Source of the DNA: GCA-2720865 sp047630275
GTDB lineage: Bacteria > Bdellovibrionota > Bacteriovoracia > Bacteriovoracales > Bacteriovoracaceae
Reading direction: 5' to 3'
DNA length: 64,000 nt
Assembly: GCA_047630275.1 (NCBI GenBank)
Contig: JBLHVN010000001.1
Location: forward strand, 1,962,118 to 2,026,117
Shown piece after piece: positions 1-9,889 of this stretch; the first letter of the stretch is position 1; the number at the start of each line of letters is the position of its first letter. The notes below the pieces were generated by a model. It was not told where the DNA came from. It was given only the letters and a program-made list of their open reading frames with translations, and did not search any database. Made by a program: the position numbers and the translations under genes.

Positions 1-131
1 ACTGTAGCTGCCTGAAGAAGGTTCATATCTCCAGAAGTACAGGTTTGAAATTTAAATTCCTCATGCCTAATTGATCTTGCGTTAGCTGAGAAAGCGCCTA
101 CTAAAGTGATAAAGATTAAAAGTGTTTTCAT
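1..131 (-). CDS. Secreted protein, N-terminal part only (runs off left edge)
   Basis: Only the first 43 codons are in the window. They begin MKTLLIFITLVGAFSANA and then continue RSIRHEEFKFQTC, which is a short basic start, a hydrophobic core and an ANA-type signal peptidase I site, so the product is exported. The ATG at 131..129 has AAGGA a few bases upstream, which supports this start. The visible mature part is too short for any family call. Confidence 0.7.
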   Translation of the reverse strand, partial: MKTLLIFITLVGAFSANARSIRHEEFKFQTCTSGDMNLLQAAT

Positions 132-180
132 GTTAAATCCTTTTTCCCATAGGGAATATTTAAAGTTTTTTTGTTTGCTA

Positions 181-209
181 AAAAAGAGCCCCTCCTAATA
201 GAGGAGCTC
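181..209 (-). terminator. Rho-independent terminator after the secreted protein gene at 222-779
   Basis: Read on the minus strand, GAGCTCCTC pairs with GAGGGGCTC (one bulge, loop TATTAG-like) and is followed by a run of T. It lies 13 bases past the stop codon of the gene ending at 222 and before the next minus-strand gene at 131. Confidence 0.75.
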
Positions 210-221
210 AGTCGTCCTGAA

Positions 222-779
222 TTAAAGATCAGATCCAATTGAATCAAGAGTGATTGCTTTAATTAGTCCTTTAAGACTAGTGGCCGCTGCACGGTCGTAA
301 GTATTCTTAGGGTAAGTCGCACTTGAAACCCAGCAACCACTTGGTCCATCTACTAATTCCATTACGCCAGTGAAGCTGTCAGATCTATAATCGTATCCAC
401 GAAGAACTGAAAGATGATTATTAGACATGGTAGGTCCTGGCATCATCATACAAACAATTTGGTTTGTTCTTCTTTCAATCTCAGCTTCTGAAAGACGAAT
501 AATGTCTCTTTTGAGAAGAGAAAAGATATGCTTATTTAATTTCTTAGAAAAACTTCCTTCTCCTTCACTTTGCTCATCCATGAAAAAGGGAAAAGTTCCA
601 CTGGCCGTATTGTGAGTTATATTAAGTTCAGCTTCATCAGTAACGGTAGCCACTAAAGAATGAATGATGCTTTTTCCAGCTACATCTTCTCTAACAGCAA
701 AGCGGTAGCTGGCCAGGTCTTTAGCAAAGGCGTTAGTTGAAAAAAGTAAGCAAATTGTAATTAATAATGATCTCTTCAT
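222..779 (-). CDS. Hypothetical secreted protein (185 aa)
   Basis: The product starts MKRSLLITICLLFSTNAFA-KDL, a clear type I signal peptide with cleavage near residue 19, so it should be periplasmic or released. The ATG is preceded by GGAGAG at good spacing. The mature region is a single domain of about 165 residues with only two cysteines and no motif I recognise; a stretch rich in Met/Pro (near MMMPGPTM) and a Gly/Trp segment (SGCWVSS) are its most distinctive parts. It stands alone: a terminator follows it and the next gene upstream is divergent. Function unknown. Confidence 0.75.
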   Translation of the reverse strand: MKRSLLITICLLFSTNAFAKDLASYRFAVREDVAGKSIIHSLVATVTDEAELNITHNTASGTFPFFMDEQSEGEGSFSKKLNKHIFSLLKRDIIRLSEAEIERRTNQIVCMMMPGPTMSNNHLSVLRGYDYRSDSFTGVMELVDGPSGCWVSSATYPKNTYDRAAATSLKGLIKAITLDSIGSDL

Positions 780-927
780 GTCTCTCTCCAGAGTTAAGGG
801 TCAATGCCCGTTTGTTTCTGAGGCTTAATTAGCGCGGAGGGGCATTTTTAAATAGATTTTTTTAATTAATTTATATACTATTAGCTAAGTATTTTATTAA
901 CTAAAAGTGCTAACAGGCTGTAATTAT

Positions 928-1737
928 ATGAAAAAATCCGTCTTCGACTATAAGGATTATAAGACTTATATCCATGAAAAAATTATGGCCTCACCTAATA
1001 AGGGCCGAGGCCTTAAACGCAATATGGCGGCTTTCCTAGGCTGTCAGACCGCCTATGTTAGTCAGGTCTTAAACCAACATGTAAATTTCTCTCTTGAACA
1101 AGCAGTTAAGATGAATCAGTTCTGGGAGCATAATAAAGAAGAATCCCGCTTCTTTCTCCTCTTAGTTCAATACCAAAGGGCCGGTAGCAAGGATCTAGAA
1201 AAATTCTTAAAAACTGAGATGGATGAGATCGTTGAAAAGAGATCAAATCTAAAAGAGAGGCTTAATATAAAAGACTCTCTTGATGAAACAAACCAGCATA
1301 TATATTACTCAGCATGGTATTACGCTGCCGTCCATATCCTGCTTTCAATCCCGGAGTTTCAAACCCCAAAATCTATTGCCAATCATTTACGCTTACCCCT
1401 TAAACAGATCCAAGAGATCCTATCTTTCTTAGAGACCACGGGTCTTGCCGTTCATAAAAGTGGAAAGTACGGCATAGGTTTAACGAGGATTCACCTTAGT
1501 AAAACAAGCGTCCAGATCAGAAGGCATCATACCAACTGGAGAAACCAGGCCATCACTTCAATTGATAAGAACGAAGAAGAAGCTCTTCATTACTCAAGCG
1601 TTATATCAATGGCAGATAAAGACGTTCCTAAGATTAAAGAGATCATGATAAAGGCCATTGAAGAATGCAGAGAGATAATAAAGACCTCTAAAGAAGAGAG
1701 GCTTCAGATCATGACCATGGACTTCTTCAAGATCTAA
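928..1737 (+). CDS. TIGR02147/DUF4423 family probable regulator
   Basis: The protein (269 aa from the ATG at 928) has the pattern of the TIGR02147 family: an opening FDYKDYKTYIHEKI segment, a helix-turn-helix-like segment around residues 25-65 (LKRNMAAFLGCQTAYVSQVL), and a DUF4423-like C-terminal half with a second winged-helix-like region (TPKSIANHLRLPLKQIQEIL). These proteins are known mainly from Fibrobacter and Bdellovibrio relatives and are thought to bind DNA. A GTG at 907 in the same frame gives a seven-residue extension, but family members start at the position chosen here. It is divergent from the secreted protein gene at 222-779, so it could regulate that gene; this is inference only. 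Confidence 0.75.
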   Translation: MKKSVFDYKDYKTYIHEKIMASPNKGRGLKRNMAAFLGCQTAYVSQVLNQHVNFSLEQAVKMNQFWEHNKEESRFFLLLVQYQRAGSKDLEKFLKTEMDEIVEKRSNLKERLNIKDSLDETNQHIYYSAWYYAAVHILLSIPEFQTPKSIANHLRLPLKQIQEILSFLETTGLAVHKSGKYGIGLTRIHLSKTSVQIRRHHTNWRNQAITSIDKNEEEALHYSSVISMADKDVPKIKEIMIKAIEECREIIKTSKEERLQIMTMDFFKI

Positions 1738-1750
1738 GCTCTCTTAAATT

Positions 1751-2473
1751 CTATTGGCGGCAAGAGATATCAAGAGTCTTTTGTATACGGATATTCTTTT
1801 TTAAGATCAGGGTCTTCAGACGGGCCTGAACTTTATAGGAATATCGGTTGAATTCAACTTCTGAACAAGCTGCTACTGTCGAATCACCATTTGTCTTAAG
1901 GTTCCCTTCACAAGCGGTTAAGCTAAGTTTTTTAGAATTATTATTATAACCAAGAGTCACGCTATAGTTCTTTAGTTCTACTTTAGGCGATATAGGAACT
2001 TCCACCGAGTTGCTAGGGTTTAAATTTGCCCCCTCTACGATTGCGTGTTGCCATCTGTCAGCGAAGAGATAAGTTGTATAATGAAGAGAATTTAAAGTGA
2101 AGGACTGCTTACTTAAAAAGCTTACTCTTTTTCCCCCATCACTTAATAGTTTTGCCTGACAACGAAGAGTGACTGGAAAAGGGGTAGCAGGAGCGTCACT
2201 TCTACGTGGATGTCCCATGGGGCCAATAACATGACCTCCACTTGACTCTGCCCCATTAAAGACATCGTCTAAGTCATCAAAGTCTAATTCTAGATTGGGG
2301 ATATCAAACTGACCGTCCTCTAAAATATCTTTGATGCAAGGGATAGGCTTTTTAGATAAGCGGACGAGGGCCGAGCTACAGGCTGGTTTCTCTCCATTGA
2401 TAAGATCAATTAAGTCATTAGCATGAACTGTGGATGATAAAAGGGTAAGAAGTAATAAGATCGATCTTTTCAT
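1751..2473 (-). CDS. Hypothetical secreted protein (240 aa, six cysteines)
   Basis: I start the gene at the ATG at 2473 because MKRSILLLLTLLSSTVHA-ND is a typical signal peptide and GGAGAG lies upstream; the in-frame ATG seven codons earlier would add a polar leader. The mature protein has an acidic linker (LDFDDLDDVF), a short Gly/His/Pro segment (GGHVIGPMGHP) and then a beta-rich region. Six cysteines in the mature part suggest disulfides in the periplasm. It converges with the TIGR02147 gene (stop codons about 14 bases apart). I do not recognise the family. Confidence 0.75.
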   Translation of the reverse strand: MKRSILLLLTLLSSTVHANDLIDLINGEKPACSSALVRLSKKPIPCIKDILEDGQFDIPNLELDFDDLDDVFNGAESSGGHVIGPMGHPRRSDAPATPFPVTLRCQAKLLSDGGKRVSFLSKQSFTLNSLHYTTYLFADRWQHAIVEGANLNPSNSVEVPISPKVELKNYSVTLGYNNNSKKLSLTACEGNLKTNGDSTVAACSEVEFNRYSYKVQARLKTLILKKNIRIQKTLDISCRQ

Positions 2474-2635
2474 AGCGTTAGCTCTCCATGGCATTTACTA
2501 CAATAGATCTTGATTCACTTCAACCGCTCTTAGAAAGTTTATAGAGAGCTTACAGCAGATTTTACTAGGTTTGAGGAACTTAAGCCGCTTTCTTACAACC
2601 TATGAGAGTCAATGGGTCTTTTCGGCCCTAGAGGA

Positions 2636-5600
2636 CTAAGGGCGGTACACACAACGGAAGCCAATTTCAGTTGAAGCTGATCCATCCCCTTCAAGGGATA
2701 AGGCAAAGGCGCCCCCGTTAGCTCCCCACTCAAGACCACCGCCTCTATTACTATGACCAGCAGAAGGGTCAGTCAATGCGAACCAACGGCCCATACCTTC
2801 AGTAGAAGTATAAGTATTATCACTAGGCTGTACATCTAAGGCCACAAGAGAGCCGTTCACATCATTGACTTCACGAGGATCATCAACTCCCGCTGGAGTG
2901 GTATCAACAGGTCCTTGAGTAAAGCCACTCGTATCATCCCAATCCACCCATTCAGCCGCATTTCCTGCAAAGTCCCATATTTCTTCTCCAGTCGAGAGAA
3001 CAAAGGTTCTTTTATATTTATGTGTTCCACTACTCGCGCAGGTATCAGCTGCCGTATTATAAAGACAATTTGCTTTACTTGATGAGGCAAATGAAAGGTT
3101 GGTCCATGCATCGTCTCCACCTTCAGCTGTCCACCCTCTAGAGAGATGACCTGTTCCAACTGTTCCAGAAGACCAGTTAGAATCTTGGATTTCAACATTT
3201 CTAGCAATCGTCATCCATTCAGGGTTTGTAATAAGCTTAAAGCTACCAGAAAAACCTGATTCCATTATCTCGCCACATTCTAAGTAGGCGTCGTCTGCAG
3301 AAATATTAGAATAAGGAGTGCCCCCTGAAATAGACTTAGGAAGGCCTGAGACTGACCTTGCTTCGTACTTCATGACACAAAAATCATCAGTCCCTAAGGT
3401 TGAGTTTCCTGGGATACTAACAAAACCAGTTGGACATTTAAGTGGACTGATATTTCCTTTTGAATAAGTAACAAACCATTCAGAGCCACTAGAAGCGACT
3501 TCAACAGAGGAGAACTTATTATATAATGAAATAGTATTGGCACCATCTATAGTTTCTGAACCATCACCTGATACTTTTACAGTATTAGAAGCGTCATTAT
3601 TTTTGATCGTTACGGTAAAGCCATTTCCAGCCGTGGCCGCAGGAGGAAGAGTAATTAAAGAGCTACCAGTGACAATTAAGACTTTAGCATTGTCCCCGGA
3701 GACAACAGTATAATCAGAAGACTTAGTCTCAACTGAAACAGAGGTTCCACCACCGCCTCCGCCTCCTCCGCCACCAGCGGTCCAAGAAAGATTACCAAGT
3801 CCATCAGTGGAGAGAACTTCTCCGCTTGATCCGTCAGAACTTGGAAGAGTAAAAGTGACACTACCAGAGACTGAAGCGGGAGATCTTAGAGCAACATAAT
3901 CTGATCCTGATAAGGCCAGTTCTGTAAACCTTAACTCCCCAGTAGAAGCGGCATTAATTTCAGTAATACTGAAAGTACTTGCACTAGTACCACCGCCACC
4001 GCCACCGGCGGTTGCCCAAGAAAGAACTCCTGCTCCATCAGTGGTTAGGACTTGCCCACTAACACCATCGCCAGAAGGAAGAGTCCATATCAAATCCGCT
4101 GCTAAGTTATCGGCGGCTTTAAACCCAACATAATTAGTGCTCCCAATTTCATAAAACCTAAACTCACCAGTTTCACCTGCCCCTGCCCCAAAAGGCTTAA
4201 CGCTAAGACCAGATTGAGAGTCTGTCTCTAATGAATTCACACTTAGATCGCTAGTGCTAGATAAGAGGGCCTGTTTTGTTGCTAAAGCATCAAAAACGAG
4301 ATTACTTGACGGAGACTTAGTTGAAAGACCATCAGTAATACTGGCCGTTTCTAAAAGATCGGCCCTGGCCGCTGTTGCGGTATAATAAGAATTAGATCCT
4401 TCAGTAACATTATCAGTATTTAAGGCCTGCCAAGTTTTATCCCCACGAAAGTACTGTGCCGCTGTACCGGGAGAAATGCTTACTTCCTTAGCGGCAATAT
4501 TGGCATCGAGTTTATTGATAGCGCTCAAGACCGAATCACTTGCACTAATAGCCCCTACAGCAGAAGTAAAACCAGTCAGGCTTGCTCCTATAACATCGCT
4601 ATTAAAATCACCTAAAGAAAAATCACCCTTTAAGTACTGTGAACTTGTTCCAGAGGTAATAGCGTTTTGTTTATTATTAAAATTACTCCAGTCTTCCATG
4701 GCCAAAAAGCCATCAGTTGAACCATTGGCCTGAGACAAGGGCTCTTCTGCTGAAGCCCAACTTAAGAGCCCAGATCCATCCGTGCTTAATACTTGTCCAC
4801 TTGATCCATCAGTTGCCGGAAGAGTCCAGAAGATATTAGCAGCAATTGAATCAGGCGCTCTAAAAGAGACAAAGTTAGACCCAACTCCTGAAAGCTCTGA
4901 AAACCTCATCTGTCCTGTAGCGACGCCTGAGATTTCAGTAACGGTGAAGGTGCTAGCACTTGTTCCGCCACCACCACCGGCCGCAGTGGTCCAAGAAAGA
5001 ACTCCCGCTCCATCAGTCGTTAAGACTTGTCCACTTGTTCCATCTAAACTAGGAAGAGTCCAAATTAAATCTGCTGCTAAAGTATCGGCCGCTTTAAAAC
5101 CAACATAATTAGTGCTTCCTAACTCGTAGAACCTAAACTCACCAGTTTCACCAACCCCTGCACCAAAAGGCTTGATGCTCACTCCAGCCTCAGCGTCTGA
5201 CTCAAAGGAATTTGCAACAAGGTCTACAGTATTATCGATAAGGTCTTGCTTTAAAGCTAGCCTATCAAAGACTACATCACTACTAGGTGCCGTCGTTGTT
5301 TGACCATTGGTTAAGCTGGCCGTTTCTATAAGGTCACTTCTAGCAGCTGCGGCTGTATAGAATTGATTTGTCCCAATTGTTAATGAATCTGTAGTTAAGG
5401 CCTGCCAGGTTTTATCCCCTCTAAAATACTGGGCCGTAGTTCCCGCTGTGATGGCGCTTTCTTTATTATTAAATGTAGTCCAATCACCCATGGATAAGAA
5501 CCCATCAGTTGATCCATTGGCCTGAGACATAGAAGAGCCAGCTGCTACCCATGAGAGTTGACCAGATCCATCCGTGCTTAGAACTTGCCCAGTAGATCCA

Positions 5601-8600
5601 TCAGAGTCAGGTAAGGCCCAAGTAATATTGGAGGCCATATTGTCTGAAGCTTTAAAAGCTGCATAATTAGATCCATTAGCAGCTAGTTCATTAAATTGAA
5701 TCGACCCTGTTTGACCAGAACCCGTTCCGTAGGGATCAAGAGAGACACCAAATTGAGAATCAGAGGTTATAGAGTTAACGCTTATGTCTGATGTTCCAGA
5801 GATGGCCTCTTGCTTACTATTAAAAGTGCTCCAATCTCCAGAAGTTAAATAACCATTCTGTCCTGCATTTGCTGGGGGAAGGGCCGATCCTCCTGCAGGA
5901 GCTGACCAAGAAAGAGTTCCTGACCCATTAGTGGTTAAAACATTTCCGCTCGTGCCATCAGTTGCAGGAAGAACAAAAGATAAGTCTGCTGCTAAAGAGT
6001 CAGGGGCTTTAAAAGTCACATAATTAGAACCATTGGCCGCCAGTTCCTGATAGCGCATCTCCCCTGTTTGACCAGCTCCCGTTCCTATAGGAGTTACATC
6101 AAAGGTTGAAGCGCTAGATCCACCACCTCCTGAATCAGTTACCCATGAGAGAACTCCTGAACCATTAGTGCTTAAGATCTGACCAGAACTTCCATCACTA
6201 GGAGGAAGAGTCCATATAATATTAGAGGCCACCGTATCAGGGGATTTAAAAGCGACATAATTTGAATCATTAAGATCGTAAAAACGAAACTCACCAGTTT
6301 GACCGGCACTACTTCCAAAAGAAAGTAAGCTAAGAGCCGCTTGAGAATCAGTGGTCAGGGAATTAATGCTTAAATCTGAAGAGTTATCTAAGTTATCTTG
6401 CTTTAAAGCTAGCCTATCAAAGACTACATCACTACTAGGTGCCGTCGTTGTTTGACCATTGGTTAAGCTTGCCGTTTCTATAAGGTCACTTCTAGCAGCT
6501 GCGGCTGTATAGAATTGATTTGTCCCAATTGTTAATGAATCCGTAGTTAAGGCCTGCCAGGTTTTATCCCCTCTAAAATACTGGGCCGTAGTTCCCGCTG
6601 TGATGGCGCTTTCTTTATTATTAAAAGTAGTCCAATCACCCATGGATAAGAACCCATCAGTTGATCCATTGGCCTGAGACATAGAAGAGCCAGCTGCTAC
6701 CCAAGAGAGTTGACCAGATCCATCCGTGCTTAGAACTTGTCCAGTAGATCCATCAGAGTCAGGTAAGGCCCAAGTAACGTTGGCCCCCATACTATCAGAT
6801 GCCTTAAAGGCAGCAAAATTAGTTCCATTAGCAGCAAGTTCTTTAAACCTAATTGAACCCGTTTGCCCAGTGGTGCTACCATAAGGATCTAGTGAAAATC
6901 CAAACTGAGAATCAGAACTAACAGAGTTTGTTGAAAGATCAGTGGTATCAGTTATAGTGCTTTGTTTATTATTAAAGATGGTCCAATCCCCAGAAGTTAA
7001 ATAACCATTCTGGCCCGCATTTGCTGGGGGAAGGGCCGATCCTCCTGCAGGAGCTGACCAAGAAAGAGTTCCTGACCCATTAGTGGTTAAAACATTTCCG
7101 CTCGTGCCATCAGTTGCAGGAAGAACAAAAGATAAGTCTGCTGCTAAAGAGTCAGGGGCTTTAAAAGTCACAAAATTAGAACCATTGGCCGCTAGTTCCT
7201 GATAGCGCATCTCCCCTGTTTGACCAGCTCCCGTTCCTATAGGAGTTACATCAAAGGTTGAAGCGCTAGATCCACCACCTCCTGAATCAGTTACCCATGA
7301 GAGTACTCCTGAACCATTAGTGCTTAAGATCTGACCAGAACTTCCGTCGCTAGGAGGAAGAGTCCATATAATATTAGACGCCACCGTATCAGGGGATTTG
7401 AAAGCGACATAATTTGAATCATTAAGATCGTAAAAACGAAACTCACCAGTTTGACCGGCACTACTTCCAAAAGAGAGTAAGCTAAGAGCCGCTTGAGAAT
7501 CAGTGGTCAGGGAATTAATGCTAATATCAGTTGAAGCATCAAGTGAGTCTTGTTTGAGGGCCAGCCTATCAAAGACCACATCACTACTTGGGGCCGTTGT
7601 TGTTTGCCCATTTGTTAAGCTTGAAGTTTCAATGACAGCGCTTCGCGCTCTAGCATTAGTAAAATAAAGATTAGATCCTTCAGCCACACTATCAGTATTC
7701 AAAGTTTGCCAGGTTTTATCCCCTCTATAGTACTGGGCAGAGGTTCCTGCCGTAAGGCTTGCTTCTTTGTTAGAGATATTTCCATCTAATTTATTAATAG
7801 CAGAGATCAAGGTATCAGTTGCACTGAGAACCCCTGATGAAGAAGTAAAACCAGTTATCAAAGAAGATAAGACCTCATCGTTCAAAGTCCCTAAAGAGAG
7901 ATCCCCCTTTAGGTATTGAGCAGTCGATCCAGTCGTTAAGCTGTCTTGTTTATTATTAAAAGTGCTCCAATCACCGGAAGTGATGTATCCATTTTGCCCA
8001 GCATTTGCTGGTGGAAGGGCCGAACCACCGGCCGGGGCTGACCAGGAAAGAGTTCCTGACCCATCAGTGGTCAAAACATTTCCACCAGTACCATCAGTAG
8101 CAGGAAGGATAAAAGCTAAGTCCGCTGCTAAGTTATCCGGCGCTTTAAAAGTAACATAATTAGTTCCATTGGCCGCAAGTTCTTGATAGCGCATCTCACC
8201 AGTTTGACCTGCACCCGTTCCAATAGGAGTTACATCAAAAGTTGAAGCGCTTGCTCCTCCTCCGCCAGTGTCAGTTACCCATGAGAGAACACCAGATCCA
8301 TTGGTGCTTAGGATTTGCCCTACGGTTCCGTCATTAGCAGGTAAGGTCCAAATAATGGAGGCCCCAAGAGAGTCAGGTGCCTTAAAGCCAGCATAATGTG
8401 AGCCGTTTCCAGTCAATTCGTAAAAACGAAACTCACTTGTATTGCCAGCAGCAATTCCATAAGGAGTCATTGAGACACCTGCCTGGGAATTAGTCGTAAT
8501 AGAATTTACATCAAGAGCATCTGTTGTCGTAATAAGATCTTGCTTTAAAGCAAGCTGATCAAAGACCACATCACTACTAGGTGCCGTCGTTGTTTGACCA

Positions 8601-9889
8601 TTTGTTAAACTGGCACTCTCAATCAAATCAGTCCTTGCTTGAGTGGCCGTGTAGAATTTATTAGTTCCAATCGAAAGAGAATCGGTGCTAAGGGGTTGCC
8701 AGGTTTTATCTCCCCTAAAGTATTGAGCGGCAGTGCCAGCTGTAAAGGCATCTTCTTTTGCGTTTGTATTCCCATCTAATTTATTAATAGCGCTTAGAAT
8801 AGTATCAGTGGCGTTAATGGCCCCCGTGGTTGAAGAAAAACCACTAAGATCAGTTCCTCTAATTTCGGTTTCAAAATCTCCTAAGCTAAGATCTCCCTTT
8901 AAGTACTGTGAGGAAGTTCCTGTTGTAATGCTCGCCTTGTTATTAAAGGTATTCCAGTCAGTGCTTGTAATATAACCATCAGTACTTCCATCTGCTTGAG
9001 GAAGGGCTGCTCCGCCACTATCATCATCAGCTAAAACCCAAGTGGTACCATCAAATTTTAAGATCTTTCCACTAACGGCACCCGTTGTATCAACGTCTGC
9101 AATATCAGTTATAGATGAAGTTGTTTTATCAATCTGCGCCCAAGTATAGTCATTTGCCAGAGGAACCACAGTTCCATTTCGTCCATTAAAAGTAACAACC
9201 CCAGAAGCGTTATCAATCTTTTCCCATTGGTTTAAAGTAGAGTTCCAAACCACCCAGTCACCGCCAGTCCAAGAGTCTGTTCCCGTACCACCACTTAGAT
9301 CATAGCTTCCGCCGTTACTGACAATATAATACTCTCCAGCACTACCGCCGCCAGAGAGGTCTGGAATATTTAAGTTTCCATTCCAATTACCTGCATAGGT
9401 TAATCCCGTTAAGTCATTAGGAACCCAGTCAGTCCCGTCAAAGGTTAAGACCTGTCCTACACTGGCCCCCATGCTTGAAAGCATAGACCCTGTAATTGAT
9501 CCATCTGAGATTGTAAAAGTAACTTGAAAGGTAGCTGCTCCCTGAGCGTTTGATATGATTAAATCAAAGACACCATTCATTACAAAAGAGATATTCCTAA
9601 GTCCGTTTGCAACTAGAGTTGAAGAGCTTTGAGACTCAATGTTTAAAGTTTCATTAAACCCACTAGGTCCTGTTATCTGAACCGAGTTAACTAAAGACAA
9701 CTTTTGTCCATTTAAAACAATCTGATTATTAACCACGGAGACTGAAGAGATAGTGGAAGTAAAACTTGATGGAGGAACGGCGCTGCCTCCACCAGAGGAC
9801 TTAGGAACCTTATCTCGCCCTGAACTTGTCTTTTCTCCCACACAAGAAAGACTGGTAAGAATTAATAGGATCAAACAAATTCGATGCAT
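2636..9889 (-). CDS. Giant repetitive fibre-like lipoprotein with C-terminal FGE/SUMF1-like domain
   Basis: A 2417-residue surface protein. Residues 1-16 form a lipoprotein signal peptide ending SLSC, so the N terminus is probably lipid-anchored. Residues about 45-130 look like an IPT/TIG-type beta domain. From about 140 to 2120 the chain is a long series of phage-tail-fibre-like repeats: recurring units such as DGSSGQVLSTDGSGXLSW, GQTGEMRYQELAANG, AQYFRGDKTWQ, LSAINKLDGN and TTTAPSSDVVFD, broken by Gly-rich linkers. The last 250 residues (from CPTGFVSIPGN to GFRCVYRP) resemble the formylglycine-generating-enzyme/SUMF1 C-type-lectin-like fold (EIWDFAGNAAEWVDW, NRGGG, GFRC). The layout matches trimeric adhesive fibres with exchangeable tips, such as the mosaic adhesive trimers reported for Bdellovibrio, so a host- or surface-binding role is likely. 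Catalytic FGE activity is not implied. Confidence 0.85.
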   Translation of the reverse strand: MHRICLILLILTSLSCVGEKTSSGRDKVPKSSGGGSAVPPSSFTSTISSVSVVNNQIVLNGQKLSLVNSVQITGPSGFNETLNIESQSSSTLVANGLRNISFVMNGVFDLIISNAQGAATFQVTFTISDGSITGSMLSSMGASVGQVLTFDGTDWVPNDLTGLTYAGNWNGNLNIPDLSGGGSAGEYYIVSNGGSYDLSGGTGTDSWTGGDWVVWNSTLNQWEKIDNASGVVTFNGRNGTVVPLANDYTWAQIDKTTSSITDIADVDTTGAVSGKILKFDGTTWVLADDDSGGAALPQADGSTDGYITSTDWNTFNNKASITTGTSSQYLKGDLSLGDFETEIRGTDLSGFSSTTGAINATDTILSAINKLDGNTNAKEDAFTAGTAAQYFRGDKTWQPLSTDSLSIGTNKFYTATQARTDLIESASLTNGQTTTAPSSDVVFDQLALKQDLITTTDALDVNSITTNSQAGVSMTPYGIAAGNTSEFRFYELTGNGSHYAGFKAPDSLGASIIWTLPANDGTVGQILSTNGSGVLSWVTDTGGGGASASTFDVTPIGTGAGQTGEMRYQELAANGTNYVTFKAPDNLAADLAFILPATDGTGGNVLTTDGSGTLSWSAPAGGSALPPANAGQNGYITSGDWSTFNNKQDSLTTGSTAQYLKGDLSLGTLNDEVLSSLITGFTSSSGVLSATDTLISAINKLDGNISNKEASLTAGTSAQYYRGDKTWQTLNTDSVAEGSNLYFTNARARSAVIETSSLTNGQTTTAPSSDVVFDRLALKQDSLDASTDISINSLTTDSQAALSLLSFGSSAGQTGEFRFYDLNDSNYVAFKSPDTVASNIIWTLPPSDGSSGQILSTNGSGVLSWVTDSGGGGSSASTFDVTPIGTGAGQTGEMRYQELAANGSNFVTFKAPDSLAADLSFVLPATDGTSGNVLTTNGSGTLSWSAPAGGSALPPANAGQNGYLTSGDWTIFNNKQSTITDTTDLSTNSVSSDSQFGFSLDPYGSTTGQTGSIRFKELAANGTNFAAFKASDSMGANVTWALPDSDGSTGQVLSTDGSGQLSWVAAGSSMSQANGSTDGFLSMGDWTTFNNKESAITAGTTAQYFRGDKTWQALTTDSLTIGTNQFYTAAAARSDLIETASLTNGQTTTAPSSDVVFDRLALKQDNLDNSSDLSINSLTTDSQAALSLLSFGSSAGQTGEFRFYDLNDSNYVAFKSPDTVASNIIWTLPPSDGSSGQILSTNGSGVLSWVTDSGGGGSSASTFDVTPIGTGAGQTGEMRYQELAANGSNYVTFKAPDSLAADLSFVLPATDGTSGNVLTTNGSGTLSWSAPAGGSALPPANAGQNGYLTSGDWSTFNSKQEAISGTSDISVNSITSDSQFGVSLDPYGTGSGQTGSIQFNELAANGSNYAAFKASDNMASNITWALPDSDGSTGQVLSTDGSGQLSWVAAGSSMSQANGSTDGFLSMGDWTTFNNKESAITAGTTAQYFRGDKTWQALTTDSLTIGTNQFYTAAAARSDLIETASLTNGQTTTAPSSDVVFDRLALKQDLIDNTVDLVANSFESDAEAGVSIKPFGAGVGETGEFRFYELGSTNYVGFKAADTLAADLIWTLPSLDGTSGQVLTTDGAGVLSWTTAAGGGGGTSASTFTVTEISGVATGQMRFSELSGVGSNFVSFRAPDSIAANIFWTLPATDGSSGQVLSTDGSGLLSWASAEEPLSQANGSTDGFLAMEDWSNFNNKQNAITSGTSSQYLKGDFSLGDFNSDVIGASLTGFTSAVGAISASDSVLSAINKLDANIAAKEVSISPGTAAQYFRGDKTWQALNTDNVTEGSNSYYTATAARADLLETASITDGLSTKSPSSNLVFDALATKQALLSSTSDLSVNSLETDSQSGLSVKPFGAGAGETGEFRFYEIGSTNYVGFKAADNLAADLIWTLPSGDGVSGQVLTTDGAGVLSWATAGGGGGGTSASTFSITEINAASTGELRFTELALSGSDYVALRSPASVSGSVTFTLPSSDGSSGEVLSTDGLGNLSWTAGGGGGGGGGGTSVSVETKSSDYTVVSGDNAKVLIVTGSSLITLPPAATAGNGFTVTIKNNDASNTVKVSGDGSETIDGANTISLYNKFSSVEVASSGSEWFVTYSKGNISPLKCPTGFVSIPGNSTLGTDDFCVMKYEARSVSGLPKSISGGTPYSNISADDAYLECGEIMESGFSGSFKLITNPEWMTIARNVEIQDSNWSSGTVGTGHLSRGWTAEGGDDAWTNLSFASSSKANCLYNTAADTCASSGTHKYKRTFVLSTGEEIWDFAGNAAEWVDWDDTSGFTQGPVDTTPAGVDDPREVNDVNGSLVALDVQPSDNTYTSTEGMGRWFALTDPSAGHSNRGGGLEWGANGGAFALSLEGDGSASTEIGFRCVYRP
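5244..7547. repeat. Two near-identical 1152-bp tandem repeats inside the fibre gene
   Basis: The same sequence recurs in phase at 5244, 6396 and 7548 (marker: TCTTGCTTTAAAGCTAGCC at the first two, diverged at the third). The unit is 1152 bp, exactly 384 codons, so copy number can change without breaking the frame. The copies differ at only scattered bases, while repeats outside this block are clearly older and more diverged; for example the equivalent marker near 7977 is 984 bp from its neighbour at 6993. Confidence 0.85.

Noticed and set aside
4476..8975. Several plus-strand ORFs of 60-110 codons opposite the fibre gene
   Set aside because: They mirror the repeats and codon bias of the real minus-strand gene and have no ribosome binding sites.
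2636..9889. Diversity-generating retroelement associated with the FGE-like tip
   Set aside because: No reverse transcriptase, no template/variable repeat pair and no accessory protein are in the window; the fold alone is not evidence.
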